Positions 22,846-33,419 of a DNA stretch of 64,000 nt are shown in pieces. Origin of the DNA: Chlorophyllum brunneum (lineage: Eukaryota; Basidiomycota; Agaricomycetes; Agaricales; Agaricaceae); assembly GCA_963576785.1 (NCBI GenBank), contig OY756141.1, positions 2,542,001 through 2,606,000 on the forward strand, given 5' to 3'. The stretch's first letter is position 1; each line of letters starts with the position of its first letter. Under the pieces are notes generated by a model. It made no database searches and was not told the DNA's origin. It saw nothing but the letters and a program-made list of their open reading frames with translations. A program made the translations under genes and the position numbers.

Positions 22846-25509
22846 ATGGCACAGGCCCAGGCGCTCACTCTCACAAACGGCTCAGCTCTCGCACAGCCAG
22901 AGCCACTCCAAAATGGGTCCGCAGATCCTCACAGCATGGGTAACATCATCCGGTTCTCCAGTGGTTTGATTCTTCCGCCACCCGAAATCAAAGGTACAGT
23001 CCCTACTTTGCTACATCACCCAACACCTCTCGCTCAGCTTTTACTCCTCAGCTGTGATTGACAAAACCGCAACCTTTGTCGCCAACTCCCAAAACCCACC
23101 CCAGTTTGAAGACAAAATCCGGGAAAACCAGCGTTCGGATCCAAAATTCTCCTTCCTCAACCCTTTAGACCCCTACCATGCGTATTATCGACACCGTCTT
23201 GACAAAATCATGCGCGGAGAATCACTCAATGACGACGCTACTCCTGGTGTGGCCGGAGGAACTGGTGTTGACGGCATGGTGGATGGTGTACTAGGGGTTG
23301 GTCAGGACCAAATGGACGTTACAGATGTTGGTGTTGAGCCTCCTGCGCCAGAGTTCATTCTGGATATTCCAAATATCAGTACGATCGACTTGTGCGTCTC
23401 TTTCTTTCTCCCGTCCTCACACCAGTTTTATTCATGTTCAAGTAGAGATATCATGAAACTCACGGCCCTCTTTACTGCCCGCAGAGGCCACACCTTCCTC
23501 GCGACGCTTTCAGCCAGGGAAGGCCGAAACTACCAGTTTGATTTCCTCCGTCCGACACATTCTCTCTTCGGTTACTTTAATCGCCTTGTGGAGCAGTACG
23601 GTAAAGTTCTGTATCCAAACAGGGACGTGCTAGAACAGCTCAAAATAAAATCACAAGACGGAGGGAGGTGGAAGTTACTGGAACAGGCCAAGAGACACGC
23701 AAAGTGGCAACGAAATAAACGGGAAAAGGACCAGAAGAGGCAGGACGATCAGGAGGCTGAGCGGAGTGAGTAACATTAGGTTCTCTCTCGAGCTACGTTA
23801 TTAATCCTACTGCAACTAGTCGCGTTTGCCGAAATCGACTGGCATGATTACGCCATCGTACAAACCATCGAGTTCACGGCTGCTGACGCAACCTCAGAAC
23901 TCCCACCACCAATGAGCGTCCAAGAAGTCGAAAATATGACCCTCGCACAAAAACGCATGGCAGCAATGATCATGGAAAACACAGTGGAAGAAGTCGAAGC
24001 TCACCGCGCCCGTCAAGCTGCTGCTGAAGCTGAGGCTGTTAGAACTGTGGGCAAGGTGACGGTAATAGATGAGGATGAGGAAGTGGCTATGATGGAGAGT
24101 GATGATGAAAAGGAGGAAGAGAGGAGGAAGAAGGAGGAAGAGGAGACCCAGAAAGAGGTGGCGAGAGCACATGCTTTGCAACCCACTGTTGGTCCTATGA
24201 AAATCCGGACCGACTATGTACCCAAGAGTGAGTGTTTCACCGCCTTTTTCCATGCTGATTACTTCAACATGCCTCTACAGTCGGTTCAAAGAATGCCAAG
24301 CCAACTACGACAACTTGTTCTATCTGTGGCCAGCAAATCCCTGTCGACGAATTACAAGAACACATGCGCATCGAGCTTCTCGATCCGAAATGGAAGGAAC
24401 AGCGCGACGTTCGCGAAGCGCGCAAAGCCCAAGCCTCGGAACTCCAACGCGGTGCTAATGTCGTCTCCTCGCTCAGAAATCTCGCGCGAACACGTGTGGA
24501 TATCTTTGGTACGGAGACAGACGAGGAGCGGAGGAAACGTGAGGAGGAAGAGGAGAGAGAACGAAGGAAGGAGAGGGAGAAAGTCGTTTGGGATGGACAT
24601 ACGGCTTCGAAAGCTAATACGCTTGACAAGTTTTCGACGAATGTCAACTTTGACGAGCAAATTGCTGCTATTCATCGTGCCAAGGGTCTTGGACCGTGAG
24701 TACAGCTGCTTTTCTGGAGATGCAGTACTGACATACTTCACAGAGCCGAGGTTAATGCAATAGGGCCCGGAATAGGTCCAGCAGCAATTCCACCTCCACT
24801 GACCTCGCTTCCACCACCCCCAGCCTCCCTGCCTGCACCCCCAATCCACACCAACGCACCGTCAACAGCCACAATCTCTTCAGGTCCAACACCGGCATCG
24901 ATGCTCCCAGCATCGACACCCGTCATGCTCCCACCGCTCCACTATCAAGGTCTGGACGCAGCACAACCATTCGGTTATTCACCACCTCCTAATGGTGGGG
25001 CAGCAGCAGCTGGTGGATCTGGAATGACAAATCGTCAAGCAGCACTAGCAGCTGCAAATGCTCAGGCTCAACAAGTTCAAGCTGGGATGGTACGGACTGC
25101 AGACCAGATGCTCGCGGATGGTGAGATGCCAGGGCAAGATGATATTATCCCGCCTGCTAAACGACAACGGGTGGCTAAACTTCCCGGTGGAGGGCTTTAT
25201 CCTGAACAAGACTGGATTGGGATGCACCCGCACCCGATCTCACTGCAGGTGCAGCTACCTAATGACCCTTCAAAACCGGAATGGAAGTTGGATGGGACTG
25301 TGATTCTGGTTCCAGACCTGCCGATGATGTTGTTGGTTAGTACGTTGAGAGAAAGGATTAGGATTGTTATGGGGAGCGCGCTGCCCGCGTCAAAGATGAG
25401 GATATCATATCTGGGGAAGATGTTGACAAACTCGACAACAATTGGGAGTTATAATCTGGAGGATGAGGACATGCTAGTGTTGAGCGTGAGTGAGCCCAAG
25501 AGGAAGTGA
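22846..25509 (+). CDS. PRP21: splicing factor 3A subunit 1 (SF3a120/Prp21)
   Basis: Subunit of SF3A in the U2 snRNP, needed for the active pre-spliceosome. The ATG sits in CCACCATGG. Two SURP modules are visible: VIDKTATFVANSQNPPQFE with FLNPLDPYHAYYRHRLDK, and DIMKLTALFTARRGHTFL with FDFLRPTHSLFGYFNRLVEQ. They are followed by VAFAEIDWHDYAIVQTIEF, an acidic charged region, a zinc-knuckle-like TTTCSICGQQIPVDELQEHM, ELLDPKWKEQRD, a Pro/Ala-rich stretch, PPAKRQRV, and a C-terminal ubiquitin-like domain (VLVPDLPMMLLVSTLRERI to EDMLVLSVSEPKRK). About seven exons; the gene is complete. Confidence 0.95.
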
Positions 25510-26448
25510 TTGTATTTTACTACTTGGTGGTGATTGTATATACTGGCTAGAATTCCAAGTCTACACATACTTATCTACGGAGGGACAGAAGTGAGGCACA
25601 TGTGACACCCAAGAACCCAAAATTAAACAGAAAGGAACATGAAAAACCCCGAGAAGAGAAAATGGAAGCAATCAAGACAAGCGTAGCCGAGGAAGCGCTT
25701 GGAAGGAATCCGGAAGTGGGGATCAGAGTTTGATGAAGGATGTCGCTATCCATCTTCACATCCGCACCCGCCTGGCCTTCTAAACCCACTGACCCTAACG
25801 AAGAGGCGATACCTCTGCGTTGGAGGTGATAGCCTGGGAGGGACTGCTTGTCGCGAAATACGGTAGATTGGAATCCGAGCACATGCGAGCACGCGAAGGG
25901 AATCTGGGCTGTCCAACATCGGAAATCGACTGGCTGGACACCTGATACCGGGAAGGCATGCCAAGAGGGGAGTGGGGCTGCGACAGTGAACGAGAACGGC
26001 CGGGGCAGTGAAGATCGCGGTGATTTGAAAAATTGCTTGGATGATGTGGAGGGTGTTGATTCAGGCCTTGGCTGTTCGCGCATGCTCGGGGTGAATGGGT
26101 GGGGTGGTTTACAACGATTGGGGGCGAGTGGGGTGCTGGATGGTGTGACTCGATGGGATGTTTGGGGGGCACGGAGTGGAGAAGAGAGCCCGATGAGGCG
26201 GGGGATGAAGAGGGAAGAGGGACGGTGTCCTGGAGCCAAAGCTCGTCCTGTTCTGTGGGGGCATGTGGGGCAGAAAAGTCATGTTTGAAGACGGGGGAAG
26301 AGAGGTAGGGGGACTGGACGAGCGAGGGGGGGACGGGGACTGGGTGGGTGTCGAGGTGGAGAGAGAAGGGACGGTGGGCAGGCATTGGGGACGGGAGAAC
26401 TCGAGGAGAATATATATCTGGGACTATAAATACGATGTCTTGTCTCGG
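25510..26448. other. 3' flanks of SF3A1 and the UBE2J gene; doubtful reverse frames
   Basis: The + strand is G-rich, and two overlapping reverse frames stay open for about 200 codons (25795-26385 and 25571-26239). Both translate to Pro/Ser/His-rich low-complexity sequence with no recognisable domain. The first begins only 64 nt after the UBE2J stop. They may be a 3' UTR or an unrecognised disordered protein; composition alone explains the lack of stops. Confidence 0.35.
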
Positions 26449-27413
26449 CTAAAGGAAGCGGCGGCAGAGGAGAGCAAACACCACCACCAACACGACACAG
26501 ATCGCGCCGTCCAGTCCAGCAGGCGGCCGGCCCACACCCTTCGCCTCACCCATCCCCGACCCCGACTCCGACTCCCGCTCCTCCGGGGGCCCCTCCCTCT
26601 TCTCCTCCCCCGGCCCTCCGTCCGGAAGCAGGTCTGCGGTCCGCTGCAGACATTGCGGACACACCCAGTCTCGCGATCTGCGCACTCCGCCGTCAGTCTC
26701 GCTACCAATCTCCGCGGACCCACTCACCGCGCAGCCAGTCTTCTCCGTTCCGCTGTCGGGTACTCTATGGAGCCCACACCGACTGCCGCCTCGCCCTTGA
26801 GCGGAAAGAAGCCCTGCAGTCCAATTATGGCTGCACACATCAGCACCGTGAAACGGCCAAGACACCCAACTCACCTGTCCGAACGCCCCACGCAGGCTGC
26901 CACAACTCTTCATGGTCTGTGTGTGATGGATAAGCCAAACCTAAGACAAAATGCCCAGCAACCCACAATTTGTGAAACTAATACAAATCTATTGGCATAT
27001 CAGTCTTATCAGCCACCGCAACAGATCGGGCGCTGACACATACCTTCGTATTCAACTCAAACCGCCCGTTCGGTGTCAGCATCATGATAGACGGCGGGCG
27101 GAATGGATATTCCGCGGGTAGCAGAATCCGGAAATGATATAGCCCGCCCTCAAACTCGGTACCCGCCGGTCCACGGAGTGTGCAATGCCATTCCTACCAT
27201 AGTCAGTTCTTTTTCAGTGCGCGGTGTCATCCAACTCACAAAGATGTCATCCTCCAATGGTGCTGCCGTGTAGTCTGTGCTAGGGTCGTTGGCTAGTTCT
27301 CGGGCCTCTTGCATTATCCGCTTCACAGCTACCCCACCGTGCTTCAGTCTCCTACGATAAGGCCGCAAAGGGCTACATGACTCACCAGAGTTGTTCTTGT
27401 TCAGAGCTGGCAT
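26449..27413 (-). CDS. ER-anchored ubiquitin-conjugating enzyme, UBE2J/Ubc6-like
   Basis: E2 of the ER-associated degradation pathway. MPALNKNNS is spliced to AVKRIMQEARELANDPSTDY, then AAPLEDDIFEWHCTLRGPAG, EFEGGLYHFRILLPAEYPFR and PPSIMMLTPNGRFELNTK. The catalytic Cys is encoded by a 22-nt exon (26967-26988; KICISFTN), followed by YHEELWQPAWGVRT, IIGLQGFFPLKGEAAVGVGS and YPTAERRRLAARSRDWVCPQ. A disordered Arg/Gly/Glu stretch ends in a hydrophobic tail anchor (AICVVLVVVFALLC) two residues before RRFL. The HPN-like motif is replaced by MLTPNGRF and WQPAW is present, both typical of UBE2J rather than canonical E2s. Divergent from mS37. Confidence 0.9.
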
Positions 27414-27578
27414 GGTAGATGGTGTCCTGGGTGTAAGAGAGCTAGTCAACGTGGAATCATCATGCGCCAGTAACTATAACTAGTCACAGGTGTCAGCTGC
27501 GACACAATCATGTCCCGGTCACGTGACCAGTGACCCATAGCCAACTTTTGCCGACACTTCTCCTCCAGCCTCAAAAAC
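27414..27578. promoter_or_regulatory. divergent promoter UBE2J/mS37 with 12-bp palindrome
   Basis: 165 bp between start codons. GGTCACGTGACC at 27517-27528 is a perfect palindrome containing the CACGTG core, 51 nt before the mS37 ATG and 104 nt before the UBE2J ATG. In fungi this core is bound by Cbf1-type bHLH factors; binding here is inferred. Confidence 0.6.
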
Positions 27579-27924
27579 ATGACCATCCACATCAAGAACC
27601 TCAAAGTTCGTCAGCGCAAGGGTACGTCTCTCTCTCTCCCCTATCCTCTCTTCTAAACGCCCTACAGCCGCCGTGAATGTCATGTGTGCACCTCAACTAG
27701 CCAGCATGCTCGGGTGTTGGGCTGCATCCAACGATCTCAAGTCTGTCGGTCAGTGCAAAGAAGCTGCGGAAGCTCTGTTTCACTGTATGCGAACTACAGT
27801 ATGTTCTACCCGCTCTTCCACCCTACATCCCGTTTATTCGCTCCCCCCATAGCCGTTGCCCAAGAGAGGACATAGACCTACCATTAATTACCACCTTGCA
27901 AGACTGGGCAAGCAGATTCAATAG
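27579..27924 (+). CDS. MRP10: mitochondrial small ribosomal subunit protein mS37 (Mrp10)
   Basis: CHCH-fold mitoribosomal protein imported through the Mia40 relay. Three exons: MTIHIKNLKVRQRK, then AAVNVMCAPQLASMLGCWAA and SNDLKSVGQCKEAAEALFHC, then a tail starting PLPKRGHRPTINYHLARLGK and ending QIQ. The twin Cys-X9-Cys motifs (CAPQLASMLGC and CKEAAEALFHC) are clear. The total of about 85 residues fits the family. The last exon follows a GT-AG intron ending at about 27851. Confidence 0.88.
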
Positions 27925-28355
27925 AACAGAGGTCACACGCGAGTGTACTATGTCGTGGCACAATATCCATTAATTTAAACAGTCCTGGTCCGCTCCAAGC
28001 CACCTATCCACCCTACACCACCCCCTCACCTATCCCCTCGCTACATGGTCAGAACCTTCTGTGACGAGCAATGCATCTTGCGCTATCCCTTGAAATAAAC
28101 GGCGCGTCCAGCTGTCACACTGCCATTAGACGAACACCGAGTGTTGGCACGAAACGCGAAAAGTTGTCGGGCGGCGAGCTACCTGATGGAACTATATCCT
28201 GTAACAATGTGCAGGCTGTCAACACCCCTCCCGCTTTGCCAAACTAACCTGAAGGTATCCTCGACTGGTGTTTTAGACCTGAGTATTGATCAATGAACTT
28301 GACACTGTGATCATGGATGCCGGGTGGAACGCACCGGCTCTCGAGATATACATAG
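27925..28355. other. convergent 3' flanks, nothing recognised
   Basis: Lies between the stops of mS37 (+) and the T5orf172 protein (-). No recognisable coding sequence or stable repeat was seen. Confidence 0.4.
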
Positions 28356-29961
28356 TCATACATACAAGTCTACAAATCGGCCCCAACGTTCAACGACTGG
28401 TTTCACAATTTGTTCCCACTCTTGTCCCTTGTGCTTGCCCTTCTCCCACCTCTGGAACTCGAATATCTCTTTGTGCATGCTACCGCAATCAGGACATGGT
28501 TTGTTGGACCCATTTCCCGCCCCATTCGTCTTTACTTTCACCGAAGTAGGGGTGGGCGAAGGTGTCTCTATCCTGGGCCAGCCAGTTTCCAGGTATATGC
28601 ATGTTGACGCCAGGTCAGCAAGCTCAATATGAATAAGACGTTCTGATAAACGGGTCAACCCATAGGCAATTACTACTGAATCAAAGAACAAACCCAATCG
28701 ATGACACCAAACCGCCTTCTCGCCGGCCTGAACACGGCCTTTCATTAGGCTACTCTCATCTTCTTCAACATTTCCAGGATAGAAACCTCTTAGGACCTGT
28801 TCTTTAGAACCGCACTGCTTGCCCCATTGATCAATCCTCTTGACCAGATTCACAGCTCTTCCAACCTTCAGTTTGATGGTCTTGGAAGCATCTGGATCTG
28901 GCTTTATGGTGAGTTCAGGGTCTACACCGTCATTATTTTTTCGTACCTCGGATTTCAAACGTATAGATGTAACCCGGCACGTCCCGAGCCGATTTTGCTT
29001 TCTCCATTTCTGCTCGGAGGGATGCCTGAGTAGACATCTGTAAATATGGAGGGATCCAATCTGTGTAAGAGTTTACGTTAGAGCAAGGTAACTACGTTCG
29101 AAGGTGAGTTACCCCCAAACTCGACCCAAATGCCGCTCTTCCTCGAATAATAACCAGAGGGTAGGAGAATTTCGGTGGTGTGTTGGTAACAGAAACGCGC
29201 GACATTCTCCTCTTCATCCGAAGCCTCGTCACTCGCAGGATCGATCTTCACCTGTCTTGTACATCGTTTTCCTGCTTTCGTAATTCCGGCACACTGCACC
29301 TGACCAGCCTTACGAGATGGAGTAGATGGCTGATCTGGAGAACCACTGCCCGATAACAAAGGTTTCAATGGTTGTACTGATTGACTTGGAAGTCTGGGAC
29401 TAGTAGGAGGTGATAAACTGGCGGAGGCATCGGGCCTATGCGAGGAACTGTTGGATTGTGGACGTTTCTGCGGAGTTGAAGGTACTGAAGGTATGCCAAC
29501 AAAATCACCATAGTCTGGGCGCATAGCGATTTGCATTGTCAAAGACTGCTGTCCTGGGGAAGGGACGTGGGGTATTGGCATCTTGGATGGCCGAGAGTTC
29601 GAAGGAGAGCTCAATACTGGGGCCGAGAGGGATGCTCCGGCCAGGTTGAAACCTCCTATGAAACCCGGATCTATTTGTGCAGGAGCCGGGGTTGAAGGAT
29701 TTGATATTGAGAGCCCATTGAAAGCAGTTGTAAGATGATTAACTTGGGGCGTGGTGGGTCCATAGGCTGATAGAGAAGGGTTGGGAGGCTTCGTGGGAGG
29801 CTTGGGTGGAACAGATGGTTTACTCTGAGCAAAAGGAGAAGGAATCAGAGACGGCGACGCCCAGAACAGCCTCCCTCCCGCACCTTGGACTCTTCGTAGA
29901 AGTCAATGAGCTTGTCGAGTAAGTGCCCAGCTTTCCCTTTGATGCCCCGAGATTCGGACAT
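28356..29961 (-). CDS. T5orf172 / DUF1766 (GIY-YIG-like) protein
   Basis: Start MSESRGIKGKAGHLLDKLID spliced to a long Ser/Pro-rich region. It is followed by a small Cys/His-rich module (VQCAGITKAGKRCTRQVK ... ARFCYQHTTEIL), then DWIPPYLQMSTQASLRAEME and KAKSARDVPGYIYTFEIRD. A roughly 49-nt intron joins this to TIKLKVGRAVNLVKRIDQW and GKQCGSKEQVL. GYIYTFE and KVGRAVNLVKR correspond to the two beta-strand signatures of the GIY-YIG superfamily (T5orf172 branch, which includes fission yeast Mug113). The C-terminus has RLERLIHIELADLAS and PCPDCGSMHKEIFEFQRW. Nuclease activity is not shown; the cellular role is unknown. Confidence 0.72.
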
Positions 29962-30176
29962 TTTGGCTGAAAGAAACTGGTAATGAACGAACTTTGCACG
30001 GTCTGTATGGATATAGCCTGCAGCAACTCTTTATTGGTAAAGGCTGAGCGGTCAACCAGGTATACTCTGTCGTTGGATTGGGGCACTTGCAGTGCAACCA
30101 GAGATGGCAGTCATGCTTCTACTTATTATATAAGCCGCCCCTTATAATCAGATATCAAGTCACACGCAGTCAAAAA

Positions 30177-30367
30177 ATGCTTTCTTCCTCCTGCTCAATT
30201 GGTAACAAAGGTATGAGTCAACTCTACTCATTCTTGAAGAGGATGAAACGCACTGGGCTCTGAGGCAGACCCTTGATGCCATGCACTACGCTCTCTGGAG
30301 CGGCGGCTTAGAAACCCGTTACCTGATCGCGATCATCGAATTCGTGTTTGATGATGTCGTGTGCTGA
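30177..30367 (+). CDS. possible small two-exon ORF (about 50 codons)
   Basis: An ATG at 30177 follows a TATATAAG at about 30126-30133. Joining MLSSSCSI across a short (38 nt) putative intron gives a well-composed frame, EDETHWALRQTLDAMHYALW to a stop at 30365-30367. The intron is shorter than its neighbours and I recognise no family. It might instead be 5' leader of the LCP5 gene. Confidence 0.2.
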
Positions 30368-30396
30368 TTTTTTCTACTTTCACCAGAATCACGACC

Positions 30397-31635
30397 ATGG
30401 AGGACGGCATTGTGATAGAGGAGATACGCCCTTCCTTGCAAGTCATGACAAATAGTATCTTGTCAGTTCGACAGACTATTCGGGGACTCCTTGACAAGTG
30501 AGTTTGTGTCAAACCTCAGTTTAGCAAACAAATAAATAACCCTGACCGTCTCGATGAAGCCCTCAAAATCTTAATGTGAAGGAGGGGATTTCCTTATTGT
30601 CAATCAAGCACCACGTCCTACTATCTTATCTTCGCTCTCTCGCCCTCCTATCCCCCCGCAGAATACTTGGCGACACTCTGGCCGAACGACAGGAACCCAA
30701 AGGCATTTTCAGTAGTCATGAGCGAGGAAGCAGAGGGTCTGGTGCGGGAGATCTAGTGGACTCCATGATCGAAGGGCGCATTGTCCTTGAAAAAATACGG
30801 GCACTGGAGGGAAAACTCAAGTACCAAATTGAGAAGCTTGTGCGACTCGCGAGAGAACCCGAGAAGTCCCAAGTTGCAACTAATGGTGGGTCATTATTTT
30901 TGGCTGGGATAGTATGCGATATCTAAACTGGTTTCAGACCCCTTGGCGTTTAGACCCAATCCGCAAAATTTCGAGGGCAACGGTGACGGCGATGAGTCTG
31001 ATGCCTCTCTTGACGATACTTCCAATCGTCGTCAACCTGCTGATGGCATATATCACCCCCCTCGTCTCGCTCCAGTTCCCTATACTGAAGCTCCTAGATC
31101 AAAGTCTCGTAGGGAACAGGCTCCTGTTCCATCCGCTTTAAACCATCTCGCTGCTGATCCTTCGCGTCCTCATGTTGAAACTACATCGGGTTTGGGTGGC
31201 ATTCCACAGCTGGGCTCCAAGCGTGCAGCTTACCTCAAGCGCCTGCAGGAGTTCGAAGAAGCAAACTTTACTCGCGTTGTGATGAAGAAAAGTGAAGCTA
31301 GACGCCGTCTTCGTGACGAGGCCGATCTAGCTCTTGGCGGTGACCTAGGTGGACCATACAATCCACGTGCTCGGAGACGGGCTGGGGGATTGGAGGATGA
31401 GTTTGGTGATGTCCTCCGGAGTGTAGAGAGGAGACATAACGGGGGTGACGGATATGAGGAACTTCGCAAAAAGGGAAAGAAGGCAGACGTTCTCAGTCGG
31501 AGCAGAGATCCCTCCATGAAGAAACGGAGCGAGTCTTTTGATGATAATACTGAGGAGGCTCGCAGGATGAAGAAACGCAGTAGGTTTGAGCTGGAAGCTA
31601 AAATTGCCAAAAAGAAGATGTCGCGCAAAAGGTGA
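30397..31635 (+). CDS. LCP5: Lcp5/neuroguidin, Sas10-Utp3-C1D family
   Basis: U3 snoRNP-associated factor for early 18S rRNA processing. MEDGIVIEEIRPSLQVMTNS leads to LDNPQNLNVKEGISLLSIKH and HVLLSYLRSLALLSPRRILG, the all-helical Sas10/Utp3/C1D domain. Then come EKIRALEGKLKYQIEKLVRL and DPLAFRPNPQNF, an acidic stretch, and the conserved C-terminal block PRLAPVPY ... ANFTRVVMKKSEARRR, ending in a Lys/Arg-rich tail (AKKKMSRKR), likely nucleolar targeting. At least three introns. Divergent from the T5orf172 gene across 435 bp. Confidence 0.88.
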
Positions 31636-31976
31636 TTAGGTACTCAATTCACTTGTACTCTCCACCGTACCCGAGAAGAAAACCATCCATCTGTGTTTGA
31701 TCCGTTTCGGGGAGGTATAACAACAGCAAATATCATTCCTAATATAGGAACAATAGTCGTGGGTGCTGCCGCACAACTACATTGTCTTCAGGAAGCTATA
31801 CAAACCTGCACGACATGGTTAGGTACCCTTACTTGGCCTTGGCAGTCGCCAACTAGCAACCTCTTTCTTCCTTTCCTCCTCTTACTTTCTTCCCGGCTGG
31901 TGCCCTTTTCCTGCGTTCCCTGGTGGATGCCTTTCCAGCTTCATACCAGTGCCATTTTTCGACTTGTGTCAAGATC
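31636..31976. other. intergenic, nothing recognised
   Basis: Short spacer between LCP5 and the membrane-protein gene, pyrimidine-rich near its end as often seen before fungal transcription starts. No gene seen. Confidence 0.4.
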
Positions 31977-33026
31977 ATGACGGACGAATCTCCCCTTTTT
32001 CTACGCCTTAGAAACATTGCTTTCAGTACGTGGCATCCCACTTTGTATCCAACCGTCTGTTCACAGACTTAAAAACAGGCTGTGTCATCTTTTTTAGCTT
32101 GCTTTTGGTTATCTTATATTCTATTGTCATATTCTTGCAATGGGACCTCATGGATAGATCTGAGAGTGAGTCAAGTATCTTGGTCCCTTAGTATAACATT
32201 CTGAAGGAAGTATTGCAGGGTCACTAGTCGCTGTCATGCTAGTAGTCAATGTCACGACTTTGATAACCCTTCTGATCTTGTAGGTGTTGATGTCCCATGG
32301 TATTCAGCAAGCTCTCATTGGTCCACAGGTTGGTGGTTGAATTCCGCGTTTGGCTGGATGTTGCAAGGATGTTTTTCTTGTTCCTTGCACAAATAGGTGA
32401 GTATCTACTATCTCAACAACCGAGTCCGATGAGGGATTAATAGTCCTATTTCAGGTACAGCGGGTGCATTCGTATATTGGAGACCACGATTTCGTTGCGA
32501 GGAGAAACGTACGTCATTTTCAATCAAATCCACGTCAATATTAATTTGTCCCTATCACCAAGTTGGCGACCAACAAGGCGTTTGTGACATGATCTCGCTT
32601 TACATTCTGGTAACTAGCTGGGTTGTCCCCGTACTGTGTACGTTCGCTTTGGGAAATAATTCAATCCATACTGATTTAATGCCCTTCGCAGTACTCACTT
32701 ATCTCGTTGGCCTTGCAATTAGGTCATATCGATACCGCGCTGCAAATTTTCATGTTGGTTCAACCTCAGACACAGAACAAGGGAACGCGGCACTAAAGGA
32801 AGGCCCACATTCTGGAAGGCCATCGCTTTTGCCAATCATGTCCGCCTTCCCAACGCCCGCATCTTTGGTCTTCCCACCGGATATTCACAAGGCCAGGCAA
32901 TCTGTCAATGCCAAACGTAGTACGGTGACTGCGTCTTCCAGGTATTCTTCACTTCCAGCAACCCCTTTTACCAGTAGTAGTCCAGGACGCTTAACAAAAC
33001 GATCCCCTTTGGTTGACTTTGTATAA
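31977..33026 (+). CDS. four-helix membrane protein of unknown function
   Basis: Six or so exons splice in frame to about 245 residues. MTDESPLFLRLRNIAF joins NLKTGCVIFFSLLLVILYSI (helix 1), SLVAVMLVVNVTTLITLLIL (helix 2), VVEFRVWLDVARMFFLFLAQ (helix 3), a Tyr/Trp/Arg loop, and MISLYILVTSWVVPVLLLTY (helix 4). The hydrophilic, Ser/Thr/Pro-rich C-tail ends in KRSPLVDFV. The layout resembles the uncharacterised 4-TM (MARVEL-like) proteins common in Agaricomycetes. I assign no function. Confidence 0.65.
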
Positions 33027-33419
33027 ATGATCAATTTGTATAATCAGTGTATTTTTATGTATTTTATTTTCGACTGAACCTTGGCCAAGCATCGCCACTG
33101 ACTGTGACCACGCGCTGGACGTCGTAACGCATGTCACCGTCGGAGGGTGTATGGCGAGCAGCTTGTTCTTCTATCTCGTACCCTTTGATCTAGTACCTAC
33201 TTGGTAGCTTTCAGAATCACCATTGCCTTCAGCGCAAACCCGGCCACGTGGACGAATCAGTCTAACCAATTTGTACAAAGTCGCAATCCTCCAACCCCTT
33301 TGAGTGCAGGCCACACCTCAACGGAGAACTATCTCCGACCAGCTCTCTACTCTACCACGGTAGCAATTTTCAGTCTTCTATCCATCTACAAAGACGAAGA
33401 CGCTTCCTTATGACAACTT
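33027..33419. other. intergenic, nothing recognised
   Basis: Spacer before the IST1-TBC gene; contains CACGTG at about 33244-33249. No gene seen. Confidence 0.4.

Noticed and set aside
25571..26385. Two overlapping reverse Pro/Ser-rich open frames downstream of UBE2J
   Set aside because: Both frames are open at once because of C-rich composition; no domain and no conserved motif, so kept only as a regional note.
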